From Neglectibacter timonensis (lineage in GTDB: Bacteria; Bacillota; Clostridia; Oscillospirales; Acutalibacteraceae): a stretch of 64,000 nt of DNA. The stretch is from the NCBI RefSeq assembly GCF_900048895.1, contig NZ_LT160640.1, forward strand, positions 1,504,758-1,568,757. Reading direction: 5' to 3'. The notes under the pieces were generated by a model. That model saw only the letters and a program-made list of their open reading frames with translations, made no database searches and had not been told where the DNA came from. The position numbers and the translations under genes are program-made. Positions 1 to 8,153 of the stretch are shown here, piece after piece. Positions within the stretch are counted from its first letter, which is position 1. Every line of letters starts with the position of its first letter.

Positions 1-2496
1 CAGCACTGTGGCCAGCTGTTCCCGGGTCACAGGCTCCTCCGGCGCGAATCTGTTCTGGCCGACGCCGTACAGGATACCGTTTTCCCGTGCCCAATAAACG
101 GCGGACGCATAATACTGCTCCGCGTCCACATCCACAAACGGATCGTCCCGGTTTTCCGGCGGTTCCGGCTCGCCAGCCATCCGCCACAACACCGCGGCCA
201 GCATTCCCCGGGTCATGGTTTGTTCCGGACTGAACGTGGTCTCGGAGGTTCCAAAAAATAAGTTTCTATGATGGGCGAACCGCCCGGCGCTGTAAAACCA
301 GTCCCCAGGCTTTACATCGTCAAATGGATTTTCCCCGATGACGACCGCGTAGCTGGAAGCGTGCGGGAACGGCAGCTCCGCCCTGCCGTCCCCGCCGATG
401 CGGGCGGAGGATAGGTAAAGCAGGCTTTCCACAGCTTCCTGATACTCGTAGAGGTCCGCCCAAAGGCCGGCGTTTTCCGTTCCGGTTTCCAGCCGGAGGG
501 TCAGCGGGAAGCCGAACGCGCCGTCATGAGCCAACTCCAGCTGCATGGTTTCCTGCTCCCCGGCCATTGCGCGAAGAAGCGCAGCGGGAATCGACGTGCC
601 GTTGCAGCTGATCCCCATGTCCAGGTCTGAGAAAGAACCCCCGGCGGGGACTTCCCTGCCCTTGATGCTCCAGACGGCGCCGTTCATATGGAGTTCCAGC
701 GTCACGCCCGTTCCGGCAATCGTCTCCAATATCCTGCCGGGAAGCTGCGTGGTTCCGTTCATTTCCACCGTGACGGTTTCGCCGTCCGCCGTGCCATCCA
801 GCTGGGTTTGGATGTTGTTCCATCCCCGCGCTTTCTCCGTTGTAGGTTCCGCCTGGCTCGGCTGGGAGGGATGCGGGGGAACGATTTTAACCGTTTGGGC
901 CGGCCCCTCCGATTCATCAATGCCAATGGTATTGATATAGACCCAAAGCTCGTCCGGCACCAGCTCCTCTAAGAGCAGGGCAAAGGGCTTGCCGCCTTCC
1001 TGGATGGTCAGTTTATCACCCAAAACGATTTCCTGGGGCGGTTCCTGATAGCCCGGATTCGTTTTTTTGTAGACTTTTTGACACAGGATTGCCTGGCAAT
1101 CCCGAGCGGTGACCTGTTTCCGTTCCGCTTCCTCCACCCAGTCGGAGGCCATGGCGGAAGCGGTCAGGGTGCTGCCGTTTTCCAGAACCAGCGCAGTTTG
1201 GTGCTTAACTCCCTCTTCGTTGTATAAATCGAGACAGATTCCGACGGCGACCGAATGGAAATCGCCCCCATCAAAAACCAGTCCGCGGGTGGTGGCGAGA
1301 ACGTCGAGCTTTCCCCGGTTGGTCAAGTTCAAATCGCTGCCGCCATAGCTTAACAGATCAATCCCGCAGGAGTGGCTGCTCTCAAGCCCCTTAGCGGTCA
1401 TGGTTCCGTTATTGACCAGGCTTCCCCCGCCCGGGCCTTCCAGCAAAATCCCCATGGCCTGCTCGGAATCGAAATTCTCCGCCGTATTTTCCGCGGAGGC
1501 CGTCACCACCCCATTGTTCAAGAATTCCCGCGATTCTCCGGCATCTCCAGCCATATAAACCCCGCAGGCAAAATTGGAGTATTTGTAAGTACCCTCCTGA
1601 AAGTCCGTCACGTTTCCGCCGTACGCGGAAACCTCCGCCTCCAGCGTACCGCCCTTCTGGTTTTCCCAACGGCCGGAGCCCAAACCCTCGGAAAACAGCC
1701 CAAAAATATTGCCGTTTGTGGTTCTGCCGGTCACGGTAATCCGCCCGCTGTTCTGCAGCTCATCCATGCCCGCCCAGATGTCCGTCCCGATGCCGATCAC
1801 GACAGAATTGGAACTGGTGTCTAAATTGTCATTATACAGGCCGATTTCCAGCGTCCCGCTATTGACAAACCGGGGACCGTCCGCTTTGATTCCGTAAAGA
1901 TATCCATAAAAGGAGGCATTGTCCGCCTTCTGGGAAATTTGAATCCGAATCGTAGAAGCATTTTGGAAACTGCCGGACAGGGCAATCCCGCCCAGGGTCT
2001 CACCCGCTTTACGGGTGATTTCAATATCCAGCGAGCCCGGGCCGCCTTCCCCATCTTTTATGGAGATTCCGCCGGTGTTCTGAAGGGCGAAAAAGTCTGC
2101 GTTGCCCTTGCGGTCGGCCGATATGGTATTCGTTCCGCTGAGCGCGACTGTCAATTCCGGTCTGTGCGCGGAAATCAGCGCCGGGCCGGAAAAATCGGAC
2201 GCGCTTATGGCAGCCCCAAGAAGCGTCAGGGTGCCGGTATCGGCATCCCAATGGATCGTGTGATTCTCCACGTCCCCCGCAACGACCCGCCCCTCTTCAT
2301 CGGTCTTGGCATAAGGGCCGGCCTTGTCCAAAATGAGCCCGCCCACTGCGATTTTATCGGGATCTCCCGCGTTCGCCACGTCCATTCCCTTATCGGAAAC
2401 GGACGTCTGCTCTGCCCACGCGGACACGGGTAGCGCGCCGGCCAGCATCACGACACTCAGCATCAGTGCAATCAACTTTTCTATTCTTCGCTTCAT
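1..2496 (-). CDS. SLH-domain surface protein, C-terminus cut by window edge
   Basis: The frame is open without a stop from the ATG at 2496 to base 1, at least 832 residues. Residues 1-28 form a signal peptide (MKRRIEKLIALMLSVVMLAG, ending VSAWA). The middle, about 60-480, is rich in Gly, Asn and short hydrophobic strands of the type N-x-G-x-hydrophobic, as in right-handed beta-helix surface proteins. Two SLH modules follow, starting near residues 725 (FDDVKPGDWFY) and 787 (FVDVDAEQYYASAVYWA). SLH modules usually come in threes, so the third and the stop codon should lie just outside the window. SLH modules bind pyruvylated secondary cell-wall polymer, so the protein should sit on the cell surface. 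The start has AAGGAGG about 8 nt upstream. It lies downstream of a second SLH gene in the same direction. Its ligand or enzymatic function is unknown. Confidence 0.85.
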   Translation of the reverse strand, partial: MKRRIEKLIALMLSVVMLAGALPVSAWAEQTSVSDKGMDVANAGDPDKIAVGGLILDKAGPYAKTDEEGRVVAGDVENHTIHWDADTGTLTLLGAAISASDFSGPALISAHRPELTVALSGTNTISADRKGNADFFALQNTGGISIKDGEGGPGSLDIEITRKAGETLGGIALSGSFQNASTIRIQISQKADNASFYGYLYGIKADGPRFVNSGTLEIGLYNDNLDTSSNSVVIGIGTDIWAGMDELQNSGRITVTGRTTNGNIFGLFSEGLGSGRWENQKGGTLEAEVSAYGGNVTDFQEGTYKYSNFACGVYMAGDAGESREFLNNGVVTASAENTAENFDSEQAMGILLEGPGGGSLVNNGTMTAKGLESSHSCGIDLLSYGGSDLNLTNRGKLDVLATTRGLVFDGGDFHSVAVGICLDLYNEEGVKHQTALVLENGSTLTASAMASDWVEEAERKQVTARDCQAILCQKVYKKTNPGYQEPPQEIVLGDKLTIQEGGKPFALLLEELVPDELWVYINTIGIDESEGPAQTVKIVPPHPSQPSQAEPTTEKARGWNNIQTQLDGTADGETVTVEMNGTTQLPGRILETIAGTGVTLELHMNGAVWSIKGREVPAGGSFSDLDMGISCNGTSIPAALLRAMAGEQETMQLELAHDGAFGFPLTLRLETGTENAGLWADLYEYQEAVESLLYLSSARIGGDGRAELPFPHASSYAVVIGENPFDDVKPGDWFYSAGRFAHHRNLFFGTSETTFSPEQTMTRGMLAAVLWRMAGEPEPPENRDDPFVDVDAEQYYASAVYWARENGILYGVGQNRFAPEEPVTREQLATVL

Positions 2497-2534
2497 CACA
2501 ACGTTCCTCCTTGTTTTTGGCAATCGGGGGAGGA

Positions 2535-2583
2535 TTGAAAGGAGAGACGCAGTCTCTCCTTTCAAGGGGGTACCCCCTTGAAA
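2535..2583. repeat. Hairpin-plus-palindrome element, copy 1
   Basis: TTGAAAGGAGAGAC (2535-2548) and GTCTCTCCTTTCAA (2552-2565) form a perfect 14-bp stem with a 3-nt loop. Its right arm runs into the palindrome CAAGGGGGTACCCCCTTG (2563-2580), which extends to 24 bp at 2560-2583. The two structures share bases, so they cannot both form in one RNA. The element lies 18 nt after the stop codon of one SLH gene and about 40 nt before the start of the next. It could end the upstream transcript, control the downstream gene, or be a small dispersed repeat. Confidence 0.75.
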
Positions 2584-2600
2584 TAATTTCGATCAATAGT

Positions 2601-5600
2601 TCACTTGAGCTCTGTCCAGCTTTCGTGGATGCCGTCGCTCTTGCGCTGGTATTCGTGGGGATTTGCGGCCTCCTCCAGAATCAGGTAATACCACTGCTTT
2701 GGATCCGTATTGTCCGGGAACACCTTTCTTCCCGGCAGCAGGTCGTCCTCCGACTCCGGCAGGCGCAGCAGCGCTCGGTTCAGCACCGCTGCTGCCTCGG
2801 CACGGGTGATCTTTTCATCGGGCCGGAACGTCCCGTCCTCATACCCTTCGATCCATCCCTTGGACGCGGCGTAGTTGATATTCCCTCGCGCCCAGTGTTT
2901 CCCAATGTCCGGGAACAGGTCTTCCCCCTCATACGTCCCCGGCTCGAACCGGGTGAGGATGGTCACATATTCCGCTCTTGTCACCGGGTCTCCGGGACGG
3001 CAGAGCCCGCCGGAATCCCCCTTCAGCAGCCCCGCGTTTGCCAGGGTGCACACTGCCTTGTAAGACCAGCTCCCCGCTCTCAAATCCGAAAACGGGCATT
3101 CCTCTGTTTCGTATTTTTCCCTGCTGGCCTCGTCCAGCAGGTTATAGAAGATCATGGCTGTTTCCTCTCGGGTCAAGGTCCCGTTGGGGCGAAGCGTTCC
3201 GTCTTCGTATCCGTGCAGGTATACCCGGTGCTCCCCTGTTTCCAGCGTGGGGCCGGGGTTGGGCTTGGGCCCGCCCTCGTCCACAAGCGCCTTTACCACC
3301 GCGTCCTCTGTTCCCATGGTAAAGCTGGTGGATGCACGGCCCGGGTTTTTTATAGTCCCGTCTCCCTCGGCAAGCTCCCATTTTCGAAACGTCACGTAGG
3401 GGTTGCCGCCCTCATACTCGATGGGGGTGTTGGTTCCCTGCCCGTACACCCCGCCGCCGAAGCCCCCTTCCACGGTCAGAAGGAGCTCCGACACCCCGCT
3501 TTTTTGACGGTAATTCAGCTCAAAATAGCGGTCACTGTTTCGGAGGGTGTAATATCCTCCGGTTCCCTCCCGGAACACGCTGCCGGGGATGCCCCTGGCG
3601 TCGGATCCATTTGCCCCTGCCACCGCCGTGGCATACCAGCCGGGCTCGGGCGCGGCGATGATTATGCTGTCCGTGCCGATAAGCGGCTTTACGGCTATGG
3701 CTTCCGGCGTCAATTTTCTAAGCTTCAAGCTGCCGGAACCGGAAAGGGTCAAGGAATTGGAATTTCCCTCCGCCAGGGTGATGCCGCTCTCCATGATATT
3801 TTCCCCCAGGAGGGCGATTTCGTTCTCCCCGGCCGGCAGGAGCAGTCCGCCGAGGCCACCGGACAGTCCAGCCCCGTTCAGGGTCAGAAGGTTGGACGTT
3901 TGACCGGGCTCCCACAGCGCCATACCGCCCCTCACGTTGGTGTACAGCGTGGTTTTCGTCACACCGGTCAGGTCAAGTTCCTCAGACTGATAGTCGGTCA
4001 CGACGTCCTCCGGGCCGAAATCCGCGTCCAGCGCGGCGGTAAACTGAAACACCTTACCCCCGCCCGATACGGCGCCGTTAATGCCGACCTCGGCTCCTAC
4101 GGCGGTGAGGGACGCGTCGGATTCTACCGTCACCATGCCGCCAAACATATATACGCCGCTAAGGGACTGCCCTACCGCGATTACAGTTCCACCCTTTATT
4201 TTGAGGGCGCCGGAGTGGCCGCTTTCCTCTTTTTGCACAGTGATCCCGAGATCTCCCATACAGAGCAGGCGGCCCGTACCGGAGATAGTGGAAAATCCAT
4301 CTCCGCAATAGGACCAAAGCCCTATACTGGAGTATGCGTCTTTGGTTTTCCCACTGGCCGCCCTCACCGTTCCGTTGTTGGTAAGATGAAGCAAACCGGA
4401 CCAGATTCCATAACCGCCTGTCACGCTGCTGTCCCCGCCAACAGCGGTGAGACTGCCGGATTTCGCCACCTCCGCAGTGAGCGCGCCTTTCACATAAAGG
4501 CCGTGTCCGCCAAAATATCCGCCAAAAAATGTATCGTTACTATTCCCTCCGGCAAGATCCAGGGAAGCGTTTTGCTTTATTTCCAGCTCCAAGTCTCCGT
4601 CGGCATAGATACCATGGTATCCTGCTGATTCACTGTCCGCTCCCTTCACCGTCCAGTGGGCGTTTTCCGCCACCACCAGCTGGCTGCCCGCAGGAAGAGT
4701 AATGCCCTTGTTGTCCCCTTCCGCCTCGATTTTCCCGTCCCCGCTGAGGGTGAGGGTGTGGGGCGTTGTACCCGGCTCGCTGCTGTATTCCCACAGCGCC
4801 GTGCCGCCGCCCACGTTGGTATAGAGCTTGCTTTTTTTCACCTCGCTCAAATCCAGCCCGGTGCTCTTGTCCTCGGTCACAATATCCTCCGGGCCAAAAT
4901 CCGCGCCCAGCGCGGCGGTAAGCTGAAATACCGTGCCATCGCCCAATACGGAGCCTTCAATGCCGTTCTGGGCTCCCACGGCGGTGAGAGCCGCGCCGGA
5001 TTTCACCGTCACCGTGCCGGTGAGCGTCTCGGCGCCGTAACTTGACTGCCCCACCGCGATCACGGTTCCACTTGTGATTTCAAGGGCGCCGGCGAGGCCG
5101 CTTACCTTTTTTTGCACGGTAATCCCAGTAAGCCCCATACAGAGCAGGCGGCCCGTGCCGGAGATGGTGGAAACTCCATCGCCGGAATAAGACTTAAGCC
5201 CTATACTGGAGTATGCGCCGTTAGCTTTCCCAGCGCTTGCTTTTACCGTCCCGTTGTTAGCCAGATGGAGCAAATCGCACGCGATTCCAGTGCCGCTGAA
5301 CTTCTGGCTATCCCCTCCTGTGGCGGTGAGACTGCCGGTTTCCTCCACCTCCGCGGTGAGTTCGCCACCTGCATAAAGGCCGTGTCCGCCCGTATATGTG
5401 TTACTGCAAGTCCCTCCGGCGGTATCCAGGGAAGCGTTTCCTTTTACCTCCAGTGTCAAGTCTCCGTTGACACGGATACCGTCGTAACCGGCTGATGCAC
5501 CGTCTGCTCCCTTCACCGTCCAGTGGGCGTTTTCCGCCACCACCAGCTTGCTGCCCGCGGGAAGGAAAATGCCGAATCCCTCTGTCGCGTTGATTATTTC

Positions 5601-5840
5601 CCCGTCCCCGCTGAGGGTGAGGGTGTGGGGTGTTGTACTTGGGTCGCTGCTGTAAACCCATTCTGCCGTTCCCTCCCCATAGGCATACGTCATGCTTTTC
5701 TTTGCATCTTCACCGGTCAAATCCAGCCCCGCCGGGCCCGTTGGCGGTACGCTCTCTGCCTTTGCCGTCCCCGGCAGCAGCACTGCCAGCAGCACCAGGC
5801 TCATGGCCAGTCCCATCAGCTTTCTTCCCATCTGTTTCAT
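2601..5840 (-). CDS. SLH-domain surface protein with two tandem 290-residue repeats
   Basis: 1079 residues. I chose the ATG at 5840 because AAAGGAGG lies just upstream and the first 28 residues are a signal peptide (MKQMGRKLMG..., ending GTAKA). The frame stays open further upstream to 6473, but that part overlaps another gene and lacks a ribosome site. Residues about 38-327 and 328-620 are two copies of one repeat, each starting (S/T)GLDL and sharing the strings LPAGS.LVVAENAHWTVKGAD and ISGTGRLLCMG; a third partial unit follows. The repeats look like beta-helix or adhesin modules. Three SLH modules occupy about 870-1030, and the tail (WYY...EAANPHEYQ...DGIHESWTEL) matches the end of the SLH protein at 40491-44090. 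It is probably an anchored surface protein of unknown ligand. Its start overlaps the preceding stop as ATGA. Confidence 0.85.
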   Translation of the reverse strand: MKQMGRKLMGLAMSLVLLAVLLPGTAKAESVPPTGPAGLDLTGEDAKKSMTYAYGEGTAEWVYSSDPSTTPHTLTLSGDGEIINATEGFGIFLPAGSKLVVAENAHWTVKGADGASAGYDGIRVNGDLTLEVKGNASLDTAGGTCSNTYTGGHGLYAGGELTAEVEETGSLTATGGDSQKFSGTGIACDLLHLANNGTVKASAGKANGAYSSIGLKSYSGDGVSTISGTGRLLCMGLTGITVQKKVSGLAGALEITSGTVIAVGQSSYGAETLTGTVTVKSGAALTAVGAQNGIEGSVLGDGTVFQLTAALGADFGPEDIVTEDKSTGLDLSEVKKSKLYTNVGGGTALWEYSSEPGTTPHTLTLSGDGKIEAEGDNKGITLPAGSQLVVAENAHWTVKGADSESAGYHGIYADGDLELEIKQNASLDLAGGNSNDTFFGGYFGGHGLYVKGALTAEVAKSGSLTAVGGDSSVTGGYGIWSGLLHLTNNGTVRAASGKTKDAYSSIGLWSYCGDGFSTISGTGRLLCMGDLGITVQKEESGHSGALKIKGGTVIAVGQSLSGVYMFGGMVTVESDASLTAVGAEVGINGAVSGGGKVFQFTAALDADFGPEDVVTDYQSEELDLTGVTKTTLYTNVRGGMALWEPGQTSNLLTLNGAGLSGGLGGLLLPAGENEIALLGENIMESGITLAEGNSNSLTLSGSGSLKLRKLTPEAIAVKPLIGTDSIIIAAPEPGWYATAVAGANGSDARGIPGSVFREGTGGYYTLRNSDRYFELNYRQKSGVSELLLTVEGGFGGGVYGQGTNTPIEYEGGNPYVTFRKWELAEGDGTIKNPGRASTSFTMGTEDAVVKALVDEGGPKPNPGPTLETGEHRVYLHGYEDGTLRPNGTLTREETAMIFYNLLDEASREKYETEECPFSDLRAGSWSYKAVCTLANAGLLKGDSGGLCRPGDPVTRAEYVTILTRFEPGTYEGEDLFPDIGKHWARGNINYAASKGWIEGYEDGTFRPDEKITRAEAAAVLNRALLRLPESEDDLLPGRKVFPDNTDPKQWYYLILEEAANPHEYQRKSDGIHESWTELK
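3981..5729 (-). repeat. Two in-frame tandem repeats inside SLH gene
   Basis: Unit 1 spans about 5729-4860 and unit 2 about 4859-3981, 290 and 293 codons. The match is clear in protein and in DNA: both contain the same stretch encoding VVAENAHWTVKGAD and both end in a segment encoding ADFGPED(I/V)VT. The unit is long, so it looks like an internal gene duplication and not a short slipped repeat. Boundaries are approximate. Confidence 0.75.
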
Positions 5841-6328
5841 ATCGTTTCCTCCTTTGGTTTTGTTCTCTCCTCCTGTTTGTCCAGCCAGAGGGGATTGTGT
5901 TGGAAAGAATTCTCTTTCCAACAACACAAGGGGGTACCCCCTTGACTGTCTTTCCCTGTTGTTCCTTCGGCCTTCGTCTCCAGCTCCAGCCGCGTCCCGT
6001 CTTCGTCCCGGCGAAACACCGCCCGCAGCCCCGAGGAATTGATTTCCCCCGGCTCCACCTCGCAGTCTCCCGAAGCCGTGCAGGATAGATGCAGGCCCTC
6101 CGCGTCCCGGTCCAGCTCTAAACTCATCCAACGCTCTGCTTCCGGCAGCCTGCCGCAGGCGTCCAGCATGGTGCTCACCACGCTTCCAATCTCTCCCAGC
6201 AGCTTTCCGTCCGCTTCGCAGAGCACGGGCGCGGCCCCCGAGAACCGGTATTCCAGGTACACGCCCCGCTCCTCCGCCTGCTTCATCCACTCCACCAGCG
6301 CTTCCGCAATCCTGTATTTCCCGCTCAT
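5837..6328 (-). CDS. Truncated GHKL-like protein with a repeat-derived C-terminus
   Basis: 163 residues from the ATG at 6328 (GGAGG 14 nt upstream); a TTG at 6358 is an alternative start. The N-terminal 110 residues (RIAEALVEWMKQAEERGVYL... GEIGSVVSTMLDAC) resemble the start of a GHKL ATPase domain as in AgrC/CitA-type kinases. The N-box asparagines are replaced (STMLDAC where N.LDNAI is usual) and the G1/G2 glycine boxes are not recognisable, so it should not bind ATP normally. The last 40 residues are translated from the hairpin-palindrome element (SQGGTPLCCWKENSFQ), which suggests the element landed in or created the 3' end. Its TGA overlaps the SLH start (ATGA), so translation may be coupled. 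Function unknown. Confidence 0.55.
   Translation of the reverse strand: MSGKYRIAEALVEWMKQAEERGVYLEYRFSGAAPVLCEADGKLLGEIGSVVSTMLDACGRLPEAERWMSLELDRDAEGLHLSCTASGDCEVEPGEINSSGLRAVFRRDEDGTRLELETKAEGTTGKDSQGGTPLCCWKENSFQHNPLWLDKQEERTKPKEETI
5895..5944. repeat. Hairpin-plus-palindrome element, copy 2
   Basis: The left arm TTGTGTTGGAAAGA (5895-5908) pairs with TCTTTCCAACAACACAA (5913-5929), with a 3-nt slip. The right arm runs into the same palindrome as copy 1, CAAGGGGGTACCCCCTTG (5927-5944). Orientation is the same as copy 1. It lies inside the 3' end of the GHKL-like gene, 55 nt before the SLH start at 5840. Confidence 0.7.
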
Positions 6329-6887
6329 TGCATGGATTCCCGCCTCCTTTTTCCGCAAAAAAGTCCCCTAAAACGGCGAAAGCACCGGCGCCCGCTTCCG
6401 CGGGACGTCCGGTGTTTTCTCTGCTTGCGCTTTCATTATAACTCGTTTTTTTCTCAAAAACGAAAATTAACAAAATTTAATTTTTTTCTTTTCCGTATTT
6501 GCTTGACAAATGAGGAATTTTGTGAACATAAAATGCTTCTTTCCCATCAAAGCCGCCGCTTTCCTGGAACCGGCACAGGGGGTGTACGTACTGAGCGGCC
6601 TTTTAGTATGCGCGGCGCCAACCGTCGATGCGTTTTCCGTTTGACAGCCGCCGTCTGGCTTGTGTGAAACGCGAACACGGAAGGCGGATTTACAAGTGCC
6701 AGCCTCCCAATAGGGAGGCTGAACTGAAAGAATGACTTTTCAGGTAATTGGAGACGACAACCTTTGACAAATTAAACGCAGCTGAAAGCATCAGCGAAAT
6801 TTCCATTTAAAATGAAAGTTAAAAATAGAATACAAGAAACAGAAATTTTCTCAAATTGTGAGGGAACTAAATTGTTTTGCTGATAGC
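6329..6887. other. Non-coding stretch with promoters and hairpins
   Basis: No convincing gene. On the minus strand a TATAAT box (6435-6440) probably serves the GHKL-SLH transcript; its -35 is weak. A stem-loop follows at once in the leader (CACCGG 6383-6388 with CCGGTG 6409-6414; inner CCCGC with GCGGG). On the plus strand TTGACA at 6503-6508 with a CATAAA 18 nt later could start a transcript running towards 6888, with no gene to serve. A 9-bp hairpin (CAGCCTCCC with GGGAGGCTG, 6700-6721) lacks a T-run. A small RNA is possible but unproven. Confidence 0.4.
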
Positions 6888-8153
6888 TTACTTCAAATCC
6901 TCCAAAAGCTCGTTCACGGTTTTTGCCCAATCATCCTTGGTGGTGGCCCCCATGGCGGTCTTGAGTACCTCGCCCTTGTCGTTGAGGAAGAAGCTGGTGG
7001 GGAAGGCGGTTACGTTCGCCAGGGTGTCGGACCGGAGCGTCTCGCCGGGGAGGATGTTCTGATAAGTTACGCCGGTCTTGGCCACGATCTCCTTGGCCAG
7101 GTCCAGCAGATCCTGGTTAGTCTCTCCCTTTTCGTTCAGGACGTCGGCCACAACACCCACGACCTTGAAGTTTTTCCCGGCCTTAGCAAATTCATTGTTC
7201 AGCTCTTCCAGGTGAGGCATCTCCGCCAGGCAGGGGTTGCAGAAGGTCGCCCAGACGTTCACCATCGTCACCCCGTTCTTTGCCAGCAGGTCCTCCGGCA
7301 GGGCACTGCCGTCCAGACCGGTACCTTCCAGCGCTACACTGGTGAACATCTCGTCGCCGTCCGCGTAGTACATTTCGGCGGAGGAATCGCTGGCCAGCAT
7401 CGCCTTATCGCCAGAGTCCTTCAAAATCTTGTTGGCCTCTTCCACAAAGCTTTTTGCCTCCTCCGGGGTGGCGAAGGTGACGTTTCCGCCGAGAAAATAG
7501 CCGTCCGTGGTCTCGCCGGTCAGCTTGGCTATGTCCTCGGGGGTGACAAAAATCTCGAACAGCGGCGCGTTCTCCTCGGTGAGACCGCCCACCTCGCCTT
7601 TTTCACTGTATCCGTACAGGCCGGTGATTTCATATTCTGCCTTGCCCAGAGGGGTATCCAGCGTCACCTTGTCGCCCACTTTTTTGCCCATCTTCTGAGC
7701 CATGGACGCGGGGATCACGCAGCCGCCGGTGGAACCATCCGCCGGGACCTTGCCCTCGGTGAGCTTGTAGGTGACGAACAAGCCGTCCTCCTCCAGCTCC
7801 GGCTCACCGCTGAGGCGCAGGTCTTTCTCATCGCCCAGCATCACATCGTCAAGATATCCTGAGATGTGGTTCTGACACTCCACACCGGGAAGCGCCATCA
7901 CCTTTTTCCATGTATCATAGCTGAGCAGTTTGTCTGACGTAAAGCGGACGCTGCGCTCCATCAGCGCCTGCTCCTCGTCGGAAACGGGATCCTGCTGTAC
8001 GATGTCGTCCAGAGAGGGGGGCTCGCTATCGTTGGACGCGGACGCAGAGCTGAGAGAGGACGTGGAGCTGGGGTTGGATATACTCGTGGGGCCGCAGGCG
8101 GCCAGAGAGGCGATCAGGCCCAGTGCCAGAAGTAAGGTCATTAGCTTTTTCAT
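6888..8153 (-). CDS. TlpA-like thioredoxin lipoprotein with permease-type sensor domain
   Basis: 421 residues. A lipobox (SLAAC, Cys20) marks it as a lipoprotein anchored outside the membrane, followed by a Ser-rich linker. The C-terminal half is a TlpA/redoxin domain with VWATFCNPCLAEMP; CNPC is the redox pair, and the cis-Pro region reads AFPTSFF. The middle, about residues 65-255, resembles the extracytoplasmic MacB-PCD domain of FtsX permeases (IPASMAQKMGKKVGDKVTL... YEITGLYGY... FEIFVTPEDIAKL), and matches the permease of this same operon in order of motifs. It is the last gene of a five-gene operon and overlaps the polyferredoxin gene by 4 nt. It probably receives electrons outside the cell and reduces disulfides in an unknown partner. 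The domain pairing is unusual. Confidence 0.85.
   Translation of the reverse strand: MKKLMTLLLALGLIASLAACGPTSISNPSSTSSLSSASASNDSEPPSLDDIVQQDPVSDEEQALMERSVRFTSDKLLSYDTWKKVMALPGVECQNHISGYLDDVMLGDEKDLRLSGEPELEEDGLFVTYKLTEGKVPADGSTGGCVIPASMAQKMGKKVGDKVTLDTPLGKAEYEITGLYGYSEKGEVGGLTEENAPLFEIFVTPEDIAKLTGETTDGYFLGGNVTFATPEEAKSFVEEANKILKDSGDKAMLASDSSAEMYYADGDEMFTSVALEGTGLDGSALPEDLLAKNGVTMVNVWATFCNPCLAEMPHLEELNNEFAKAGKNFKVVGVVADVLNEKGETNQDLLDLAKEIVAKTGVTYQNILPGETLRSDTLANVTAFPTSFFLNDKGEVLKTAMGATTKDDWAKTVNELLEDLK

Noticed and set aside
2466-4628. 720-codon plus-strand frame
   Set aside because: It is antisense to the SLH gene at 2601-5840, has no signal, domain or ribosome site, and arises from the GC-rich repeat coding.
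5841-6473. Upstream extension of the SLH gene at 2601-5840
   Set aside because: The extra 211 codons have no ribosome site, overlap the GHKL-like gene, and would bury a perfect signal peptide and AAAGGAGG site.
6697-6724. Terminator at the CAGCCTCCC/GGGAGGCTG hairpin
   Set aside because: No T-run on either strand, so listed only as a hairpin.
6858-7862. 334-codon plus-strand frame
   Set aside because: Antisense to the TlpA lipoprotein gene, which has a lipobox and CNPC motif.
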